Source: Callaeas wilsoni
Lineage: Eukaryota > Chordata > Aves > Passeriformes > Callaeidae
Assembly: GCA_013398955.1 (NCBI GenBank)
Contig: VWPU01005228.1
Location: forward strand, 383,642 to 447,641
Reading direction: 5' to 3'
DNA: 64,000 nt
Shown here: positions 12,546 to 26,030 of the stretch, one piece after another
Layout: every line of letters begins with the position of its first letter
Position numbering within the stretch: position 1 is the first letter of the stretch
The notes under the pieces: generated by a model
Told to the model about the DNA's origin: nothing
The model's input: only the letters and a program-made list of their open reading frames with translations
Database searches by the model: none
Position numbers and translations under genes: made by a program

Positions 12546-13099
12546 GGTGACCTTCCCTAACACTCACACATGAAGTCTTATGATCTAGAGTTCAGATAAG
12601 ACAGCTAGAAATTAATATGAATATAGGATAAACTACAATGGTCAAACAGGACTCAGTCAGACGAGCATATCAACTAGCAGTTGCTCAACTAAGACCAATA
12701 CTTATGTATGACTTTTACCCTCTTTTCTTCTGTATTTATTAATCTTAATTCATCTTCACCCCTCCATTTCCCCCACTCTGTTTTTTCCCCCAAAAATGCC
12801 ATAATAGGTTCCACACAGTTCCACAGTGCTGCCTACTGTGTTCAACTTTCAGTTCTTCCTCCACCCCATGGTTACTTCCGTATCCCTTTATGTTCACATG
12901 ACATTATGGAAAGAATTCCTTTTGTTGAATCATCCTAACAGTTCTCCTGTGATAATCCTGGGAGCAGTCAATTTAATACACTCTTTTCACAGGTTAGATT
13001 ACTAGGATTCCTTCATCTGTCACTTTTTCTCTGATTCTCATGTAGAATATTTTTTTTTTGTGTTTAATTTGCCTAGTCTTTAGTAAAATAATCTATTAT

Positions 13100-13176
13100 T
13101 AAATAGAGAAAAGAAAAAAAATCACCACCAAAAACCCCAAAAAACCGACCACCCAAACCAACCCCAAAACACATCG
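13100..13176. repeat. A/C-rich low-complexity tract
   Basis: A run dominated by A and C (AAAA, CCACC, CCCCAAAA units), of the same kind as 3412-3566. G and T are nearly absent. Confidence 0.75.
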
Positions 13177-13179
13177 CAA

Positions 13180-15020
13180 AAAGCATGCAAAATCATAAAG
13201 AAATAAAGTAACAATGTGAATGCCTAAGCTGCACAAGGAAAGTAGAAGAAAACCTGAATTTCTGGAGACAAGAGGATGTGCTTTATAACAGCTATACGTG
13301 TTCCAAAACTAGCATGCCTTAATTACCTGCTTAAAACTGACTGTGGTAAATCTCACAAGCAAATTGAAATAAATTCGTGTCATTCACTAACTTCTGTAGG
13401 TTACCAGCAGTAAAACAGAAGTCCCCCACATATAGTCTTCTCCCTATGGCATGGGATTCATTTTGGGGTCTGGTAGAAGGAAAATATTTTCTTGAATAAA
13501 TAATAGCAAGTGACTTCGAGAAAACTGCAGCTGTTGGACAGACAACCCACAGCTGCAGGAAGTCCCCAACCGGTCTCCTTGAAAACAACCTGCATAATGT
13601 GATATTTGATGGAAGTAAATAGAGGAAAAAGTGCTTTTTTTGAGTCAAAGTAAGACAGAAATTGTACCCTATTTTAATGTTGCTATTTCATGGAGAGAAG
13701 AAATACAATACTGAAAATACAGTTATTGTAAAAGTTTAAGCAGAAACTGTATTAGAATGACTGAAAAAATTGTGAGGAAACATGGATACCTAAACTGTGA
13801 AAAAAAACCCAAAACATCATAAGACAAGGGTTTTTTACCTTGAGGGCCTGGAACCTGCAATTAGGGAACCAAGATGATGATTTTATGACCGAAGCAAATT
13901 AAGTTCTGGAGTGGCTATATAGGGTATACGATTGACTTGCTCTTGGTAGAGATTTCAAGTCAAATTGAATGATGTACATAACAAGGTGCTCCCTGCTCTC
14001 ATTTGGAACAGTATTTCAACTCATTTATGTGTATTTACAGAAATAGTGTTTCCTCCTTGCAGCGCAATCTCTTGACTTTTAGGTACGCCACACATCTTTT
14101 TTGACAAAATTACCTTTCAAAATAGAGCAGATTGGTTCTTCTGAGAAAATTTCCTGTTAATGATTTGAGCTATTTAACAAAATAAACAGGAAATTCAGAT
14201 TGTTTAACTAGAGAGATGGGGTGGGTGTGGAGGCGTGATTAGGTTTTATCTTTTTCTGAAAGGACAAATGGCCACAGCTGCAGATGATTCAGGATGAGTC
14301 AGCCCTGTCTTGCTGCCTGATGGCTTTCTCTAAGAGTTCAAGGATTACAAAATACAGAGCCAGGAAGGAGTCGTTCCTCAGTAAGGTCAGTGAAGTTTCT
14401 GCAAGACAGCGTGTCTCTGTGGCATGCAGCTGTGCTTCACATCTTGAATAGTAAATGGATGTTTCATTTACATAGGTTGTATAACATATGTCATCTAATC
14501 AATTCTGTCAGTGCAGGTCTACAAGGTTTGGTGACAATCCAATTTCTTTTGTTTTCTATTTGTTTAGCATTCTGGAGACTAATCAACAATCTTCAATATA
14601 TAATTATTCTGACTAAGAGCTCTTGTAGTCTCTTTAGCTGTCATTTATGTGAAATCTGTGTCTTTAAGGAAATAAAAAAAGCCTGTTATTATCCAATCCA
14701 CATGAAATTTTGTCAGTAGAGCTACAAACAACTACTACAGCTAATAATTTCTTTTTTTTTTCCACATCAAAGTATTTTTTAAAAAATAAATCTGATTTAA
14801 AATGGCAATATTTGAGATGACATACATGAGATCAGAATTATTAACTAAAAATAGTCGTAATGTCCCAAAGTCTTCTTCTTATATATCAGCTTTTATCATG
14901 GAATTAAAGACAAGAAAAGAAATTATTTTCAGTGAATAAATTATTCAGATATTTCCTGCCTTACTTGCATAGAAGAACACATGTGTGCTGCTTTACAATA
15001 AGGTTACTGTAGAAGTTGTT
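13180..15020. other. AT-rich sequence without a recognised gene
   Basis: Frames of 105 and 109 codons occur here (13331-13648 minus, 14390-14719 plus), but neither shows motifs, a splice context or composition that sets it apart from the many chance frames in this window. Nothing else recognised. Confidence 0.5.
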
Positions 15021-15029
15021 GGGGATCCA

Positions 15030-15700
15030 CAGCACCGAATCACTGACATCATTGCCAGGCATCACCCAAACAAAAGCCATGAAATTACTCCTGCTGAGTA
15101 GCCAGCATCTGCTTGGTCAGCCTTTAGGTAGGGGATGATGAACAATCACATGTGAATTAGAAACCCTTGCACCCTCACTTTGTTGTGATAGAAGGAATCG
15201 CTGTCAGTGCAGGGCGTTCTACAGAAAACATGGGGTTGCAAGATGCCTCTTTAGGTTGCTTGCAGCCTCCTACAGGATTTTGGGTTGTGGAGACCAGCCT
15301 ATGGTAGTCGGTTTGGAGATGCTAGGACCAGGACCGCATGAGGGCCAAGATCTGGCTCAAGAAGGCCAGAGCTCGTTATCCAGGAGCATCAAATGCAGGG
15401 GTACAAGGAAAGGTCAGCAAGCAGCCAAGGTTGGCCGCAGCATGGGTGGGGTAGTGCCCTCAGCTGCCACAGCGCTGTCCTGTGATAGACGAACAAAGTA
15501 AGCAGGCTGGGGCTTCGTCAACAGTCTGGTGATCTTCAAATGCAGAATGGCAATTCAGGGCTGAGATGAAGCCAGAAGTCCAGTCAGTCCATTGGTGCTC
15601 TTGGGGCCTTGACACCAAGAAGTAATTGAAACAGAGTGTTAGCCACTTCTGTCTTTTTTGGTCTTGTTCTTGCTCTTCAGAGTAGCACATTGATTAAAGC
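15030..15700. other. GC-richer island of unknown origin
   Basis: Compared with its flanks this stretch is richer in G and C (GGACCAGGACCGC, GCCAAGGTTGGCCGC, CTGTCCTGTG). It is a candidate for an old LTR or another interspersed repeat. No ends, target duplication, poly(A) tail or protein similarity were found. Confidence 0.3.
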
Positions 15701-18700
15701 AAAGTTCTCTTTTGTGTCTATGGTGCTTCAACACTACTTTATAGATTTTTATTTTTGTCTCCAAGAAAGGGATGCATTTTCTTGCTGAGTTGCAGAAGTG
15801 TAACAGCATGATGCACAAAATATCACAGTAAAGTACAAAACATGAATACCTGGCTGTTGTTGATTTCTGTGAGTTTTTTATGGTGCTCTGGAAGGGTGCA
15901 TTATCAGAATGTAGAAAGTTGCAATCACAGCTGCTTTTCCATGGATTAATAACATAGAATAACAACAGCCTGAAGGGCTGAAAATCAGCAGACAGACCAT
16001 TTAATTTCAATTGATTATGAATTGGAAATGATTCCACATTTGCCTTTAGCTCTTCTACTTAGATTGTTCAAAATGTCTGGTTGTTGTGTCATCTAGTGTA
16101 ATCACTCTATTATCTTCCACTGATCTGTAATAAATTTCCATGGCCAGCTAGTAAAACCTGGCTTTTAACTTTTCATGCTGAAGTAGATTCTCACAGGCTT
16201 ACTGCTGTGCTTTAACTTTGCTTGTTCTGTTCTAGTAAAATAGTAGTCGTAAAAAGAAAAAGAAGCATAATCTCAAGAAAATTTAGATTTTTTAAATTTA
16301 CGTTTTAAATCATTTGCATTGCAGTGATACAGTCAGTATTTTTCTTTTGCTAGACATTTACTACTAGAAATAATTGTGTGCAATAATTGCATATAAACAA
16401 GATTAATTGCTTAAGTGTCTACAAAAGATTTTACTGATTTCCAACCTTGTTTGAATGCATAATCTTATGACAGTGACATTGTGGCTAATTTCTCTCATAA
16501 TGATCTGGCCGACCTAAAAGAGAGAAAACCTAAAGCAAGTGAAGCTGTCTAGTTACAGTGTTGGTGATCACAATACTATTTCCTACTTGTACCTGTGCTT
16601 CAAACATAGGGAAATTACATGCATGGATCACTTCCAGGTAGAAGATGTCTTTCTTCTGAGGAAAATAAAACAGAAATTGGAGGATACTGCACGTTAATTG
16701 ATTATAAAACAGAAATGAGTGGCGGGAAGTACAAGAATGGCTTCTACTTTTGCAGGGTGCCTATTTTCTCTACTGTCTTTTGATTTTAAAATCTTCACCA
16801 CTGCTCTCCAGTGCCTAGAGAGAGTCACCTAAGGAAAGATTCCATGAAATGAGCAAGTTGATGGAGTAAACTCAATCTACAACTTACTGGATGAGTTAAA
16901 TGGGCGAATTTCTAAATTTAATGGGGACCTAGCCAATATAGTCATGAATCTTGGAGGTTATTTCTTATCTCTTGAAGTAAATATCTACTTTACTGTAGAT
17001 AGCAATCTAGATTTTACTGACAGTTAAAGGCAAGTCACTTCCTGAATATACTCATCACTGCAATTTGAGAAACCCTAAGCAGGACCTCCCTTGGTCATGT
17101 GTTTCCCATCCCTACCTTAGAGCTCTAGCTTAAGACAGTCTACTAACAAGGATAGTCAAGGACTGCCGTGTGTTCCAGAGACATTCATTCTCTTCCAGTG
17201 TCTATAAAGGGAGTGTAAGTATGTCAGCTCAGATAAAGACAACCGTGTTTGGACAGAAATATTCCACGCGTTACATCTACAGTACCTGTCATATAGAAAA
17301 GAAAGAGAGGGTAAGATGATGTTCTGGGATATGAAAGACTGATTTGAACTCCTACTTTTTTTGCCTGAATAACTGCAAGCTCTTACATGTCCCAGATGTT
17401 CTCTGGGTTGAAAGATATTAAGAATTAGGACTTTATCAATATTTATTATTTGAATTCTTCCAAGTATTTTACAATATTGAAATGCAGACAAGCAAATGAA
17501 GAGAAGGACTCCATAACCTAGTGGAAACCCGGTGGAATAGACTCAGTGTGTACCTAAACTAGTAAATTAATCAGACTTATGACCTTCTATCAGCAAAACT
17601 GTGAACAGTTACAGAACAGTCCAAATCCATATTAAATTCTCTTCTTTTCTGTAACCAGGTAACCATTTCCAAACTATGTATTAGGAAAGATGTTCTGTCA
17701 TAAATGCCAGGGTGTGTCAGGACATTATTTGGGAGGGCTGACTGGTCTAGGTAAAAACCAGACCAGAATTCTTCCAATTTAATAGCTATGAATGACCAGA
17801 CTTGAGCATCTAGGAAGCTAGTTACATTTCCTGACACCAGCTGAATTTACTAATAATGACACAGTCTCATGTTACATTCTGTATTTCAGGAATACATAAA
17901 GTATGTTTTATTAAGTATATCTTATACAAACTAGAATATGGCACATTCCACCAGTATCCACATTTTATGCCTAAATTTTATCTACCTAATTTTAAGTTAA
18001 TTCACTTCTATCCTTGTTTCAGAGAAATTATCTACTAAGATCATTATAATGTTAATTGGGCTTTGAAGTTTTGAACTTCGGAAAGAAACCAGCACAAAAC
18101 AGAAAGTAATACTGCACAGGGAAAGAGACGTTCTTAGGAAAGAACTTGCTCTGGGATTGTGCACAAACAAAACCAGCAAAACCTAAGTGTCACAATGGGT
18201 GAGCACATTAAGGAAGGTCTCGCTCTGAGTGCCACATAACATCATGCTTCTCAAAGGAAAAGGGGGTAATAATGTGACAGTGGTGGTTTAGACAGTGGGA
18301 GCTCCCTGTAGAGCAGCCTTGGGGCATGGAAGCCTGTCATGGTCACCTAAGAGCTCCTGGGAGCTGCAGCTGAAGCTAGGTCTGAACAACTGCTAGACCA
18401 CTAGTGCCAGTGCTGTGCTTGTTGGTCCACACTCCTTGCTGTGTTTTCAGCTCAAGTGCAGGTTAGAACCAGCTTGCACTGTGAAGCTGTATATTACCAA
18501 CACTGTCCCTACTCAAACTTTTCTCCTAAGGGAGCTTTTTAGCACAGTAGCTTCTCTACTTCACACACTTGTAGTCTTGGTTGTTCACAGTAAAAAATGT
18601 AGTACTGTCTTTCCTTATTATTACACTTTTTTTCTATGTGGTTATGGAGGACCAAACAGTTTCATTAAGCAACAGTGAGCAAGAACAAGCCATCGGTGTA

Positions 18701-19593
18701 GATGTGCAAAGGTGTGTTAGCATCTCAAAGTTATTTCACTTAGAACCTGACAAAGACTCTCATTTGAAGATTCATGTTGAAAATTATTAGATAAGATAAT
18801 CACTGACTTGAGAATGAGAAAAAAGGACAAGATAAAACCCATCAAATCTGATTGTTTGCTGAAGGCAGGCGGAATATATGGCACAAATGAAGAATTATCA
18901 GAAATACTTTTTTCTTCGCTCAGTGAATTAATTTGAGATTTGGAACACTGACCCTACCTTACTGATACTCTTTATTCCAGGCAACTCATCTTCAACAACC
19001 AGCAGATCTTTCTAAATAACAGAAACTTCTAAAGAGTCACTTCTGCATTGCATTATGCTTGACTACACAACTTTTTGTGTATTTTGTCATGTGTTTATAA
19101 CAATGATAGTTTTTCCTGTTGTCATCATGACATTGGACTTTAATCACGTAGCATGGACTCCTATGGTGGATAAAATATAGAGTGAATATGCACACCAGTC
19201 ACCTGCAATTGGATGAAGTTCAAGGATTTGGATTAGTGAGAACACACTGTGCAGGCATGGGTCACACGTTGTGCAGAATTCTTATCCTCTAAAAGGCTGA
19301 AACACAAATTTCTGCATATATTTACTTGCACTCATAATATTATTCCTAGCAATAAATATTTTTAAGTTGAAAAACTCCTCAGAAAATGTTTGAATTTTGG
19401 AAAAAAAAAATAGGGGAAAGAATAGCTGAAGGATATACAATCCTTGTAAGGCCTAACATGATTTGAATAAATCATTTGTGAGATGAAATGTGTATGAATG
19501 TATCAAATGTGTATCCAAATGTATTAGTAGTGGAACAACAAGAACAACTTATTCATATTGGAATGAAGTATACAACTAGTATTTTTAAAGCAC
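15701..19593. other. Unique AT-rich sequence
   Basis: No recognised genes or repeats. At about 16756 an acceptor-like TTCTACTTTTGCAG opens a 24-codon frame (CLFSLLSFDFKIF... to a stop), without a convincing donor or partner. A moderately GC-rich patch near 18230-18520 is not identifiable. Confidence 0.5.
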
Positions 19594-19606
19594 TTATATC
19601 TAATTG
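19594..19606. repeat. Left copy of a 13-bp duplication bracketing a gapped LTR
   Basis: The 13-mer TTATATCTAATTG ends exactly where the LTR begins and recurs at 19805-19817, two bases after the N. It is longer than the 5 bp expected for an ERVL-type insertion, so it is better read as re-started host flank than as a true target duplication. Confidence 0.8.
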
Positions 19607-19802
19607 TGTGCTGGTTTGAAAGCAAAACCAGTGAGAAACTCCAAGTCAGAAGTACAATTTAATAGGAAAAACTAAAATAAATGCAATAGTACAAAAAAGA
19701 AACCACTGACAGAGTCAGGATACAACCTGACACCCTGTCAGTCAGGGTGTTGGAAGCAGTCCAATAAAATGGTGGCTGCAGTCCTCCAGAGTTCTGCTGA
19801 AG
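19607..19802 (-). mobile_element. Truncated LTR (3' part), young family, cut by an assembly gap
   Basis: The segment starts TGTGCTGGTTTGAAAG and matches, in reverse complement, the last ~194 bases of the LTR at 31911-32514, with about six differences by eye (roughly 97% identity). It therefore represents the 3' end of a minus-strand copy. It stops at the N at 19803, after which host flank resumes. The rest of the LTR, or a whole provirus, is missing from the assembly. High identity between two copies in one window suggests a recently active family. Confidence 0.85.
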
Positions 19803-19803
19803 N
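19803..19803. other. Single-N assembly gap
   Basis: One unresolved base at the point where LTR sequence ends. The sequence immediately right of it repeats the 13 bases just left of the LTR, so the gap joins an LTR-containing contig end to one that starts in the flank. The N does not represent one real base. Confidence 0.9.
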
Positions 19804-19817
19804 TTTATATCTAATTG

Positions 19818-22800
19818 TTATAAGGAAATATACCAATGCTAACTAGATATATTTCTATTGATGTAGGGATAACGTGACATAGTTTGCATTAGTTCCGAAT
19901 CATTGTATAATGTCTCCTTGCAGCATCAGCAAACATAGCAGCAAGCGATACAAACTGCAGTAAAATTATAGCTTCAACTGTCTGACAGTTCTCATCTTAA
20001 CTTCCTTCCTTTTATCATTATTTCAATTTTAAATGGGCTGATCAGGAGAAAGTACAGTCGAAGCAGATGGTTGTCAGAAATGTGCTTACCACCGTAATGC
20101 AACTGAGAGTTTGAGACTGAGTGTTTGCAGCTTGGTACAATATAAAATATTCTCATATTAAAGTGTGAAAGAAATCAAAGTTGGAGAATAGTTTATAAGT
20201 TGTAATTCACTCTTTAGAGTTTATATTTTAAAAATGTTAAGAGCAGGAAAACAAAAGCTAAGGACTATGCCAAAACCTGGAACTAAAAAGACACTGAGAT
20301 GAAATAGACACTGAAGGTTCAGATCACATATATGAACTTTCCAATTAACTTTCTAAACAACCTGGAACAATTGATTCTGCTGAATCAAAAGCAGTAAGAT
20401 TAATTAGATTAAAAATAACAGAATATTAAGCCAAACATCCAGCATATTGACGTTTTATTTCCAAGTATTTTCTGCCAACAAACTGCAGTCTTTTTTTAGT
20501 GACATTTTCAGTCTTATTGTTATTCAGGGATTCAATTAGCAAACAAACAACTCTGAATTTATGTGGATAATTAGCATATTTTGAATTCAGATTAAGTAGC
20601 CATTCACACTTATAGAACTTCAGGGAGTAGAAGCAAAAACGTGAAGAAAAGAATTAGAAACTATCATTATTATTTCAAAATGATGTAAGTCCAAATCTAT
20701 TCAAATAAAACTAACAAATATATTCTAAAGACCTCATAATAAGTCCCCAATAGATCAGAAGATGCGTGTTTCTATTATTATATCTTAAAAAATGCAAAGG
20801 ATTGCTAAGGGAATGGCAAATGTGTAATTGATGGGTATTTGTGCATGCCATACAGTAAACACACATCTGTAGTTGACTTGTTAACTAAAAATTCCCTCTC
20901 TAAATTTTCCTCATTTGGTGGATATAGCCACAAGTATTGCTCATATATAGAAGACCTTTTTTACACATTGTAATACTTTCAGAGTGGCTCAGTGCTTCTC
21001 AGTATTTATGACTAGGTTGGATTTTACAGATGGGACAGAGGAGTGGGAGTGGCTCTCTCTTAATCGTCCACTCTATTCTCCTTTGCAAGTTTTTTTCAAT
21101 GCCAGAAACAACCCCTGTTTATTTTTGTAAGTACCTTGAAGGAGAGATTCAGGCTGCTTCTAGTTCTACTGCATAAAAAGAAAAAGAAAACCAAGAAAGA
21201 GTGGCTAAGAGGCTTCAGGGTTTTCTGCTTTGCTTTCCCTAGTGTTGAAGGTGACATGGTTAAGGACAAATGGAGATTATACACAAACACAAAATTCTTT
21301 CCTTCTCCTTCAGCAGACAGTGCAATGGCCTGTGCAAATAGAATGTGAGGAAAGAAGAGGGTTCCATCTAAGCAGACCCAGTCTTCTCAGCCAAAGGTGA
21401 AATAGGTGGGTGATTGAATTAAAAAATGGGATATTTTGGTCCTGGTTTTAGTCAGACATATTTATTTTTCACATATCATAACTCTCTTCTTCTTATCCCT
21501 CATCTCTCTCTCATGTTCCCATTTATTTCCACAGCAAGAAAGTCAATGTTATTCGCTTACTTCTAAAAGAAGGCTCTTCCTAGAAAATAGCTGTTATAGA
21601 ATCCTCAGCTAACATATTCGTTAACTCTTCTTGTTACCCCTTAGTTGTTCCCTCTGGTGACAGGTTCCTTGAATAATATTCGGTTGTTATCTTTAGGATA
21701 TGACTACTGCTTTTCCAGACTAAATTTTAATCAGTAGCATAGGTAGAAGGAAGTTTCTTGGATTTGGGTTTGGTGTGGAAAAAAATAGCATACTCAAGGA
21801 CTTGTGCTCGAAAGTCTCAAAAATATGGAATGGTTGTGGTTTGGGGTTGGAGCTCCATAAAATAGTACTGCAGAATGAAAGAATAGCTGGTGGCTCATCT
21901 AAGTCTGTTGAGCATTTGTACCTTGTAATTTCTTCCTCTTGCAGCTACTCAAAGGCTCTATGTGTGTGCTCATCGTTTCAATTTCCATGTCAGTGTTTGC
22001 AGTCCATTCTGCCCATTAATTACCTCATGACTTGATAATCTGTTCCAAGTTCCTCATGCATATTCTTTAGTTTTCCAGAGATAATATAAGATCCAACTTT
22101 TTAACACTACACAGTGCTTCTGTAACACCTTTCTTATTTTGTAACTTGTATCATGTAATAGAATCTTTCTTTCTTACTTTTTGTAAATATGTCTTTCCAA
22201 ACTTGTTGGCAATTTTTATGAATGTCATTAACAATTAATAAACATATTTTTAGTATTAAAGGTCAATTTCTTACCAGTTTTGCATTATTTGATAATCATT
22301 TATACCTATATAGCATGAGTATATGCTACTAACATAAATTGGAATCATTTTATAGCCACTTAACACAGGGATAATTGGCAGTAAATAGTGCAAGGTAGTG
22401 GAAATTTAGGTGATATACATGCAATTATATTAAAAGAATCAATAAAAGCTCTTCCAAATTACAACCATGGCATAAACAAAATAGAATAAAATCAATAAAC
22501 TTAAAAATACCCTCCATTGACCTTTAAAGTGCTAAGGAAAAAGAAAAAATCCTACATCATAACTTTAATACCAGAAAAACCCGAGCTGTGTTACACAACT
22601 GAGATGGTAGTGATTTCCAGAAGCATGAGTACAATATCGCAACTCTTTTTAGCTCTGATGTCAAAATTGAGGTTGAAAGTCCCATTATATTTCAATTGTT
22701 GCTGTTTATAAAAAAAAAAAAAAATCCTAGGTGTTTGGATCTATAAGCCTAAGCTAAGTGACCACAAAATAGTGGTAATTTACCAAAACTAAAAATAAGA

Positions 22801-23580
22801 TAGATAATTTCAGAAAAGGAAAAAAAAAAAAAAGGAAGAGGGCAAGGGGATTTTTTCTTGTCTGACAGAAAACCAGCTTTTCCTACTAATTTTTGAATTC
22901 TCCATTTAACCACATTCAATAATTAGGTAAATATATATTAAGTAATTAAGTTGTTTGGTTTGGTTTTTTTTTTAACTAAGAAGAAAATAGGAACATATAA
23001 AACTGTGAATATGACACTGAACATATTAAGAATTAATGTATAAATACATAGAAAAGTGATAGGCAGGTTGTACTACTCATTCCTGTTCATTCAGTGATAA
23101 ACTTTGTTTAGAAATATTGTTGAAACTACCAGAGCATATTCACTGAGTGCAGCGAAGTGCTGCAGAATCTCAAGCATTTGACTTGGAATTTAGCTTCAGC
23201 TTGGTGCATAGTACACCCAAGCAGAGACTGTGGAGAATTTCAACATTTGTTTACAGCAGGTTTGACAGGTGTTCTGATGTCATCTGTGACATGGTGTTCA
23301 GTGATGAAATTAATCTTTTATTCCATAAGTGGCTGAATGAATCAACGTACATAAAATGAAATTTCTGAGATGTGAATATATGAGATATGCAATGTGAGGA
23401 CAAGATATTGGGATGCCAACAGGACACAGCAGTGGAACTCAAGGCATTATGTATTTTTGTCGAAAAAATACCTAAAATCTTTGACAAACCTATTCTGAGA
23501 AAATGCCTAGAGTATTCTACTCATCTTTGAAAGAAAACTCAGGGTTCTGTTTTTAAGCAAAAGAAAAATCCTGCCTGTCT
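19818..23580. other. AT-rich sequence without a recognised gene
   Basis: Contains A/T homopolymers near 22709-22723, 22820-22834 and 22965-22974. An open frame of 70 codons at 23147-23359 begins after a stop and lacks a start methionine codon; it is discussed among the findings. No repeat family recognised. Confidence 0.5.
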
Positions 23581-24162
23581 TGTCATGTGTTCTGTTTCAA
23601 ACCCAACTGGAAATTAAGCACCACGCAGCCACTTTCTCAACTCCCTTTTCTTCCCCTGCAGAACCCAATGAAATGGGGAGGAGAATAAAAGTAAAACTTT
23701 TATGTTGAGATAAGAACAGTTTAGTAATTGAAAATAAATTAAAATTCGATAATAATGGTAAACTGGTAAATAATAGTAATAATGACAAGGAAAAGGGAAA
23801 TATACAGGTGATGAACAATGCAATTGCTCGCTGCCTGCTGACTGATGCCAGATCCCCCATCCCAAACCCTGATCAGCCGCCCCTGGGTAACTTCAATCTG
23901 TTCATACACTGGGCAGGATGTTCTGTGGTGTGGAATATCCCTTTGGTCAGTTAGAGTCACCTGTCCCATCTGCGCTTCTTCCCAGTTTCTTTTGCATTCC
24001 TCCTCACTGGCACAGCATGAGACAAGAAAAAAGTCCTTGATCAGGATAAACACCACTTAACAAAAACCAAAACATCAGTGTGTTATCAACACCATTCCAA
24101 ATTCAAAACGCAGCACTGTAGCATCCACTGAGAAGAAATTGACTCTAGCTGAAATCAGGACA
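23581..24162 (-). mobile_element. Solo LTR, ERVL-like, diverged
   Basis: Read on the minus strand it follows the usual order of the common avian ERVL-type LTR: a TGTCCTGATTTCAGC-like start at 24162, TTGATAACACTGATGTTTT-like and AAGGACTTTTTTC-like U3 blocks, the CCAAAGGGATATTCCA block, a GAGCAATTGCATTG stretch, an AT-rich segment with TATTATTACT units, then ACTAAACTGTTCTTATCTC and AGTGGCTGCGTGGTGCTTAA near the 3' end. These landmarks come from general knowledge of the family. No clean target duplication is visible, which fits an old copy. No internal retroviral genes are adjacent. Three antisense or shadow frames of 71-105 codons overlap it. Confidence 0.75.
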
Positions 24163-24184
24163 ACATATTAGAAAAAGAAAAGAA

Positions 24185-24232
24185 GGAAACTCAGCAAAAC
24201 AAAACAAATAAACAAAAAGCCCCAACAAACAC
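24185..24232. repeat. A/C-rich low-complexity tract
   Basis: Short run of AAACAAA and AAACAAAAAG units next to the LTR, similar to the other A/C tracts of the window. Confidence 0.6.
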
Positions 24233-26030
24233 CACTTTGTGCCTACAGAGGAAATCTATATCTGTATGATATCTGTTCAAGGTATGTCTGTGTTCAAGCC
24301 TTAGCAGGGGAGGAGTTTAGTGTTTGTGGACTACAGAATGAGAAGTTTGAATGGTCATATTATTTTATGCAAACACTGAGAAAAAGAGGTAGGATATTTC
24401 AGGAAGCTGTAAACCTTATGTGGAAGGACCAATAAAGAAGTGAAAGAATAATTAAGAGGGAGTGTTGAGATTGAAGAAGCACATCATGTAATATTAAATT
24501 ATTGAAGCAAACAAATTGTTGGATACCAAAATGCTAAATGCAAATGAAATGTTACTAAACAGAAAGAGTGAGATGAGGTTAAAAAAGATGGTGAAAAAAT
24601 GGTGCTTTTCAAAGACAACTTATAAGGATTTAATAGAAGAACCTATTATCAGACAAGCAGAGAAAATAGAAAAAAAGAAAAAAAAAAACTTTGTAGAAAA
24701 CACACCAGCTTTAATTGCTTGGGAAAAAAAATCAGAAATTTAGTCAAAATATAAAATTAAATGAGACAGCTAAAAATGTGGAATGCTGAAGATTGCCTAA
24801 AGCAGCAGGGTGCCCAGAGCCAACTTTGACTACAAAGTTTCAAAATCATTGTGATCGGCAAATGACTCAAGTACAGTAACTTTGCAGCACTTGTTATTTC
24901 CAATTTCTGTGACAGCAGGTTAATCCTTTGCTGGTTTATCAGGAGCTACATTTTTTTTCAGTGGGTTTGCAGAAAAATACATTTTTAGAACAGAAGTTTT
25001 TCTCCACTGTACACAATTTCTGACTAAAAAACTCATACAATGGCATTTCCTACTTGCAGTATTTATAAGGTCTTTCAGAATACTTTGTGCATTAGATCTC
25101 TGTATTTCATTAACCTAAGTGACAGAATTTGTTCCAAAATGATCTGCTTACAGAAAATGAAAAAAATGGGGACTTGAACTGTCCTTTTTTTCATGTAAAA
25201 CAAAAAATAAGGTGAATATTTTGCCTTTAAATATACTGTTTTATATATATATATACTCTATATATTGGACTATATATCTCAAAGTTTATTTATATTTAGG
25301 TAATGACAAATCGGAATTGTAGAACTCTACATCTGGGTTAGTCTCATCTCATTGCAGAGAAATAGGCTGCTCTAGAACACCATTCCTGTAATCATAAAGT
25401 AGCTACCTAAAACAGATCAGTTGTGTTGTATTTATTTCATACCATTGCTAATTTTTTTTTTTTCCTAAGGGCCTGAGATGAAGAGTTCAGCTGTTTGTTT
25501 GAAGTAAATCCCACACAGCTTGTCTGGAATAGGAAATGCCTATTAGATGCCTGATAAACTAGTAGGCAAGAACAAATGCCTCTTTCCTCCTCACAGAAAG
25601 GACAAATATTGATAAGACTTCTTTTTCACTTACTGTCTCTTGACAAGAGGTATTTGCAAGACATAGCTGCTCACTCTAAGACAAAACATCTTTTTCTCAT
25701 CAGGGAAAATTATGAGGCCAGGTGTAAACAAAAACATGCCAAAACTGGCAACTTTCTTTAGATTTTGCCTTTCTACCTGACACATATATGGCTTCTATTA
25801 ACTGATTAATTATTTTATCAGGTCCTATGATATCATTGTATCCATAGTTCATGTACTTACCCTGTACCTTGGAAGGCTGTATTTAGATTTCCAGTGTACC
25901 TGTCCTCATAGTGTGTTAACAACTCCTCAGAATCTATTTCAGTTCCCCGCATTTATCTTTTGCTCTGCACTAACCAGTTAACACCATGTGTATCAGCTCA
26001 GAGTCAACTAGTACTATTTCCATCACCATT
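24233..26030. other. AT-rich sequence without a recognised gene
   Basis: Includes a 9-unit TA-type stretch near 25241-25277 (ATATATATATATAC followed by CTATATATTGGACTATATA) and a T-run near 25449-25462. Frames of 60-75 codons are lysine-rich products of composition. Confidence 0.5.

Noticed and set aside
13331..14719. Frames of 105 (minus) and 109 (plus) codons
   Set aside because: No splice context, motif or composition difference. In 64 kb of AT-rich DNA on six frames a few frames above 100 codons are expected.
15639..16037. 132-codon minus-strand frame
   Set aside because: Longest non-repeat frame, but it lacks any domain, has low-complexity Lys-rich C-terminal sequence (SKNKTKKDRSG), and nothing in the context suggests a promoter or splice sites.
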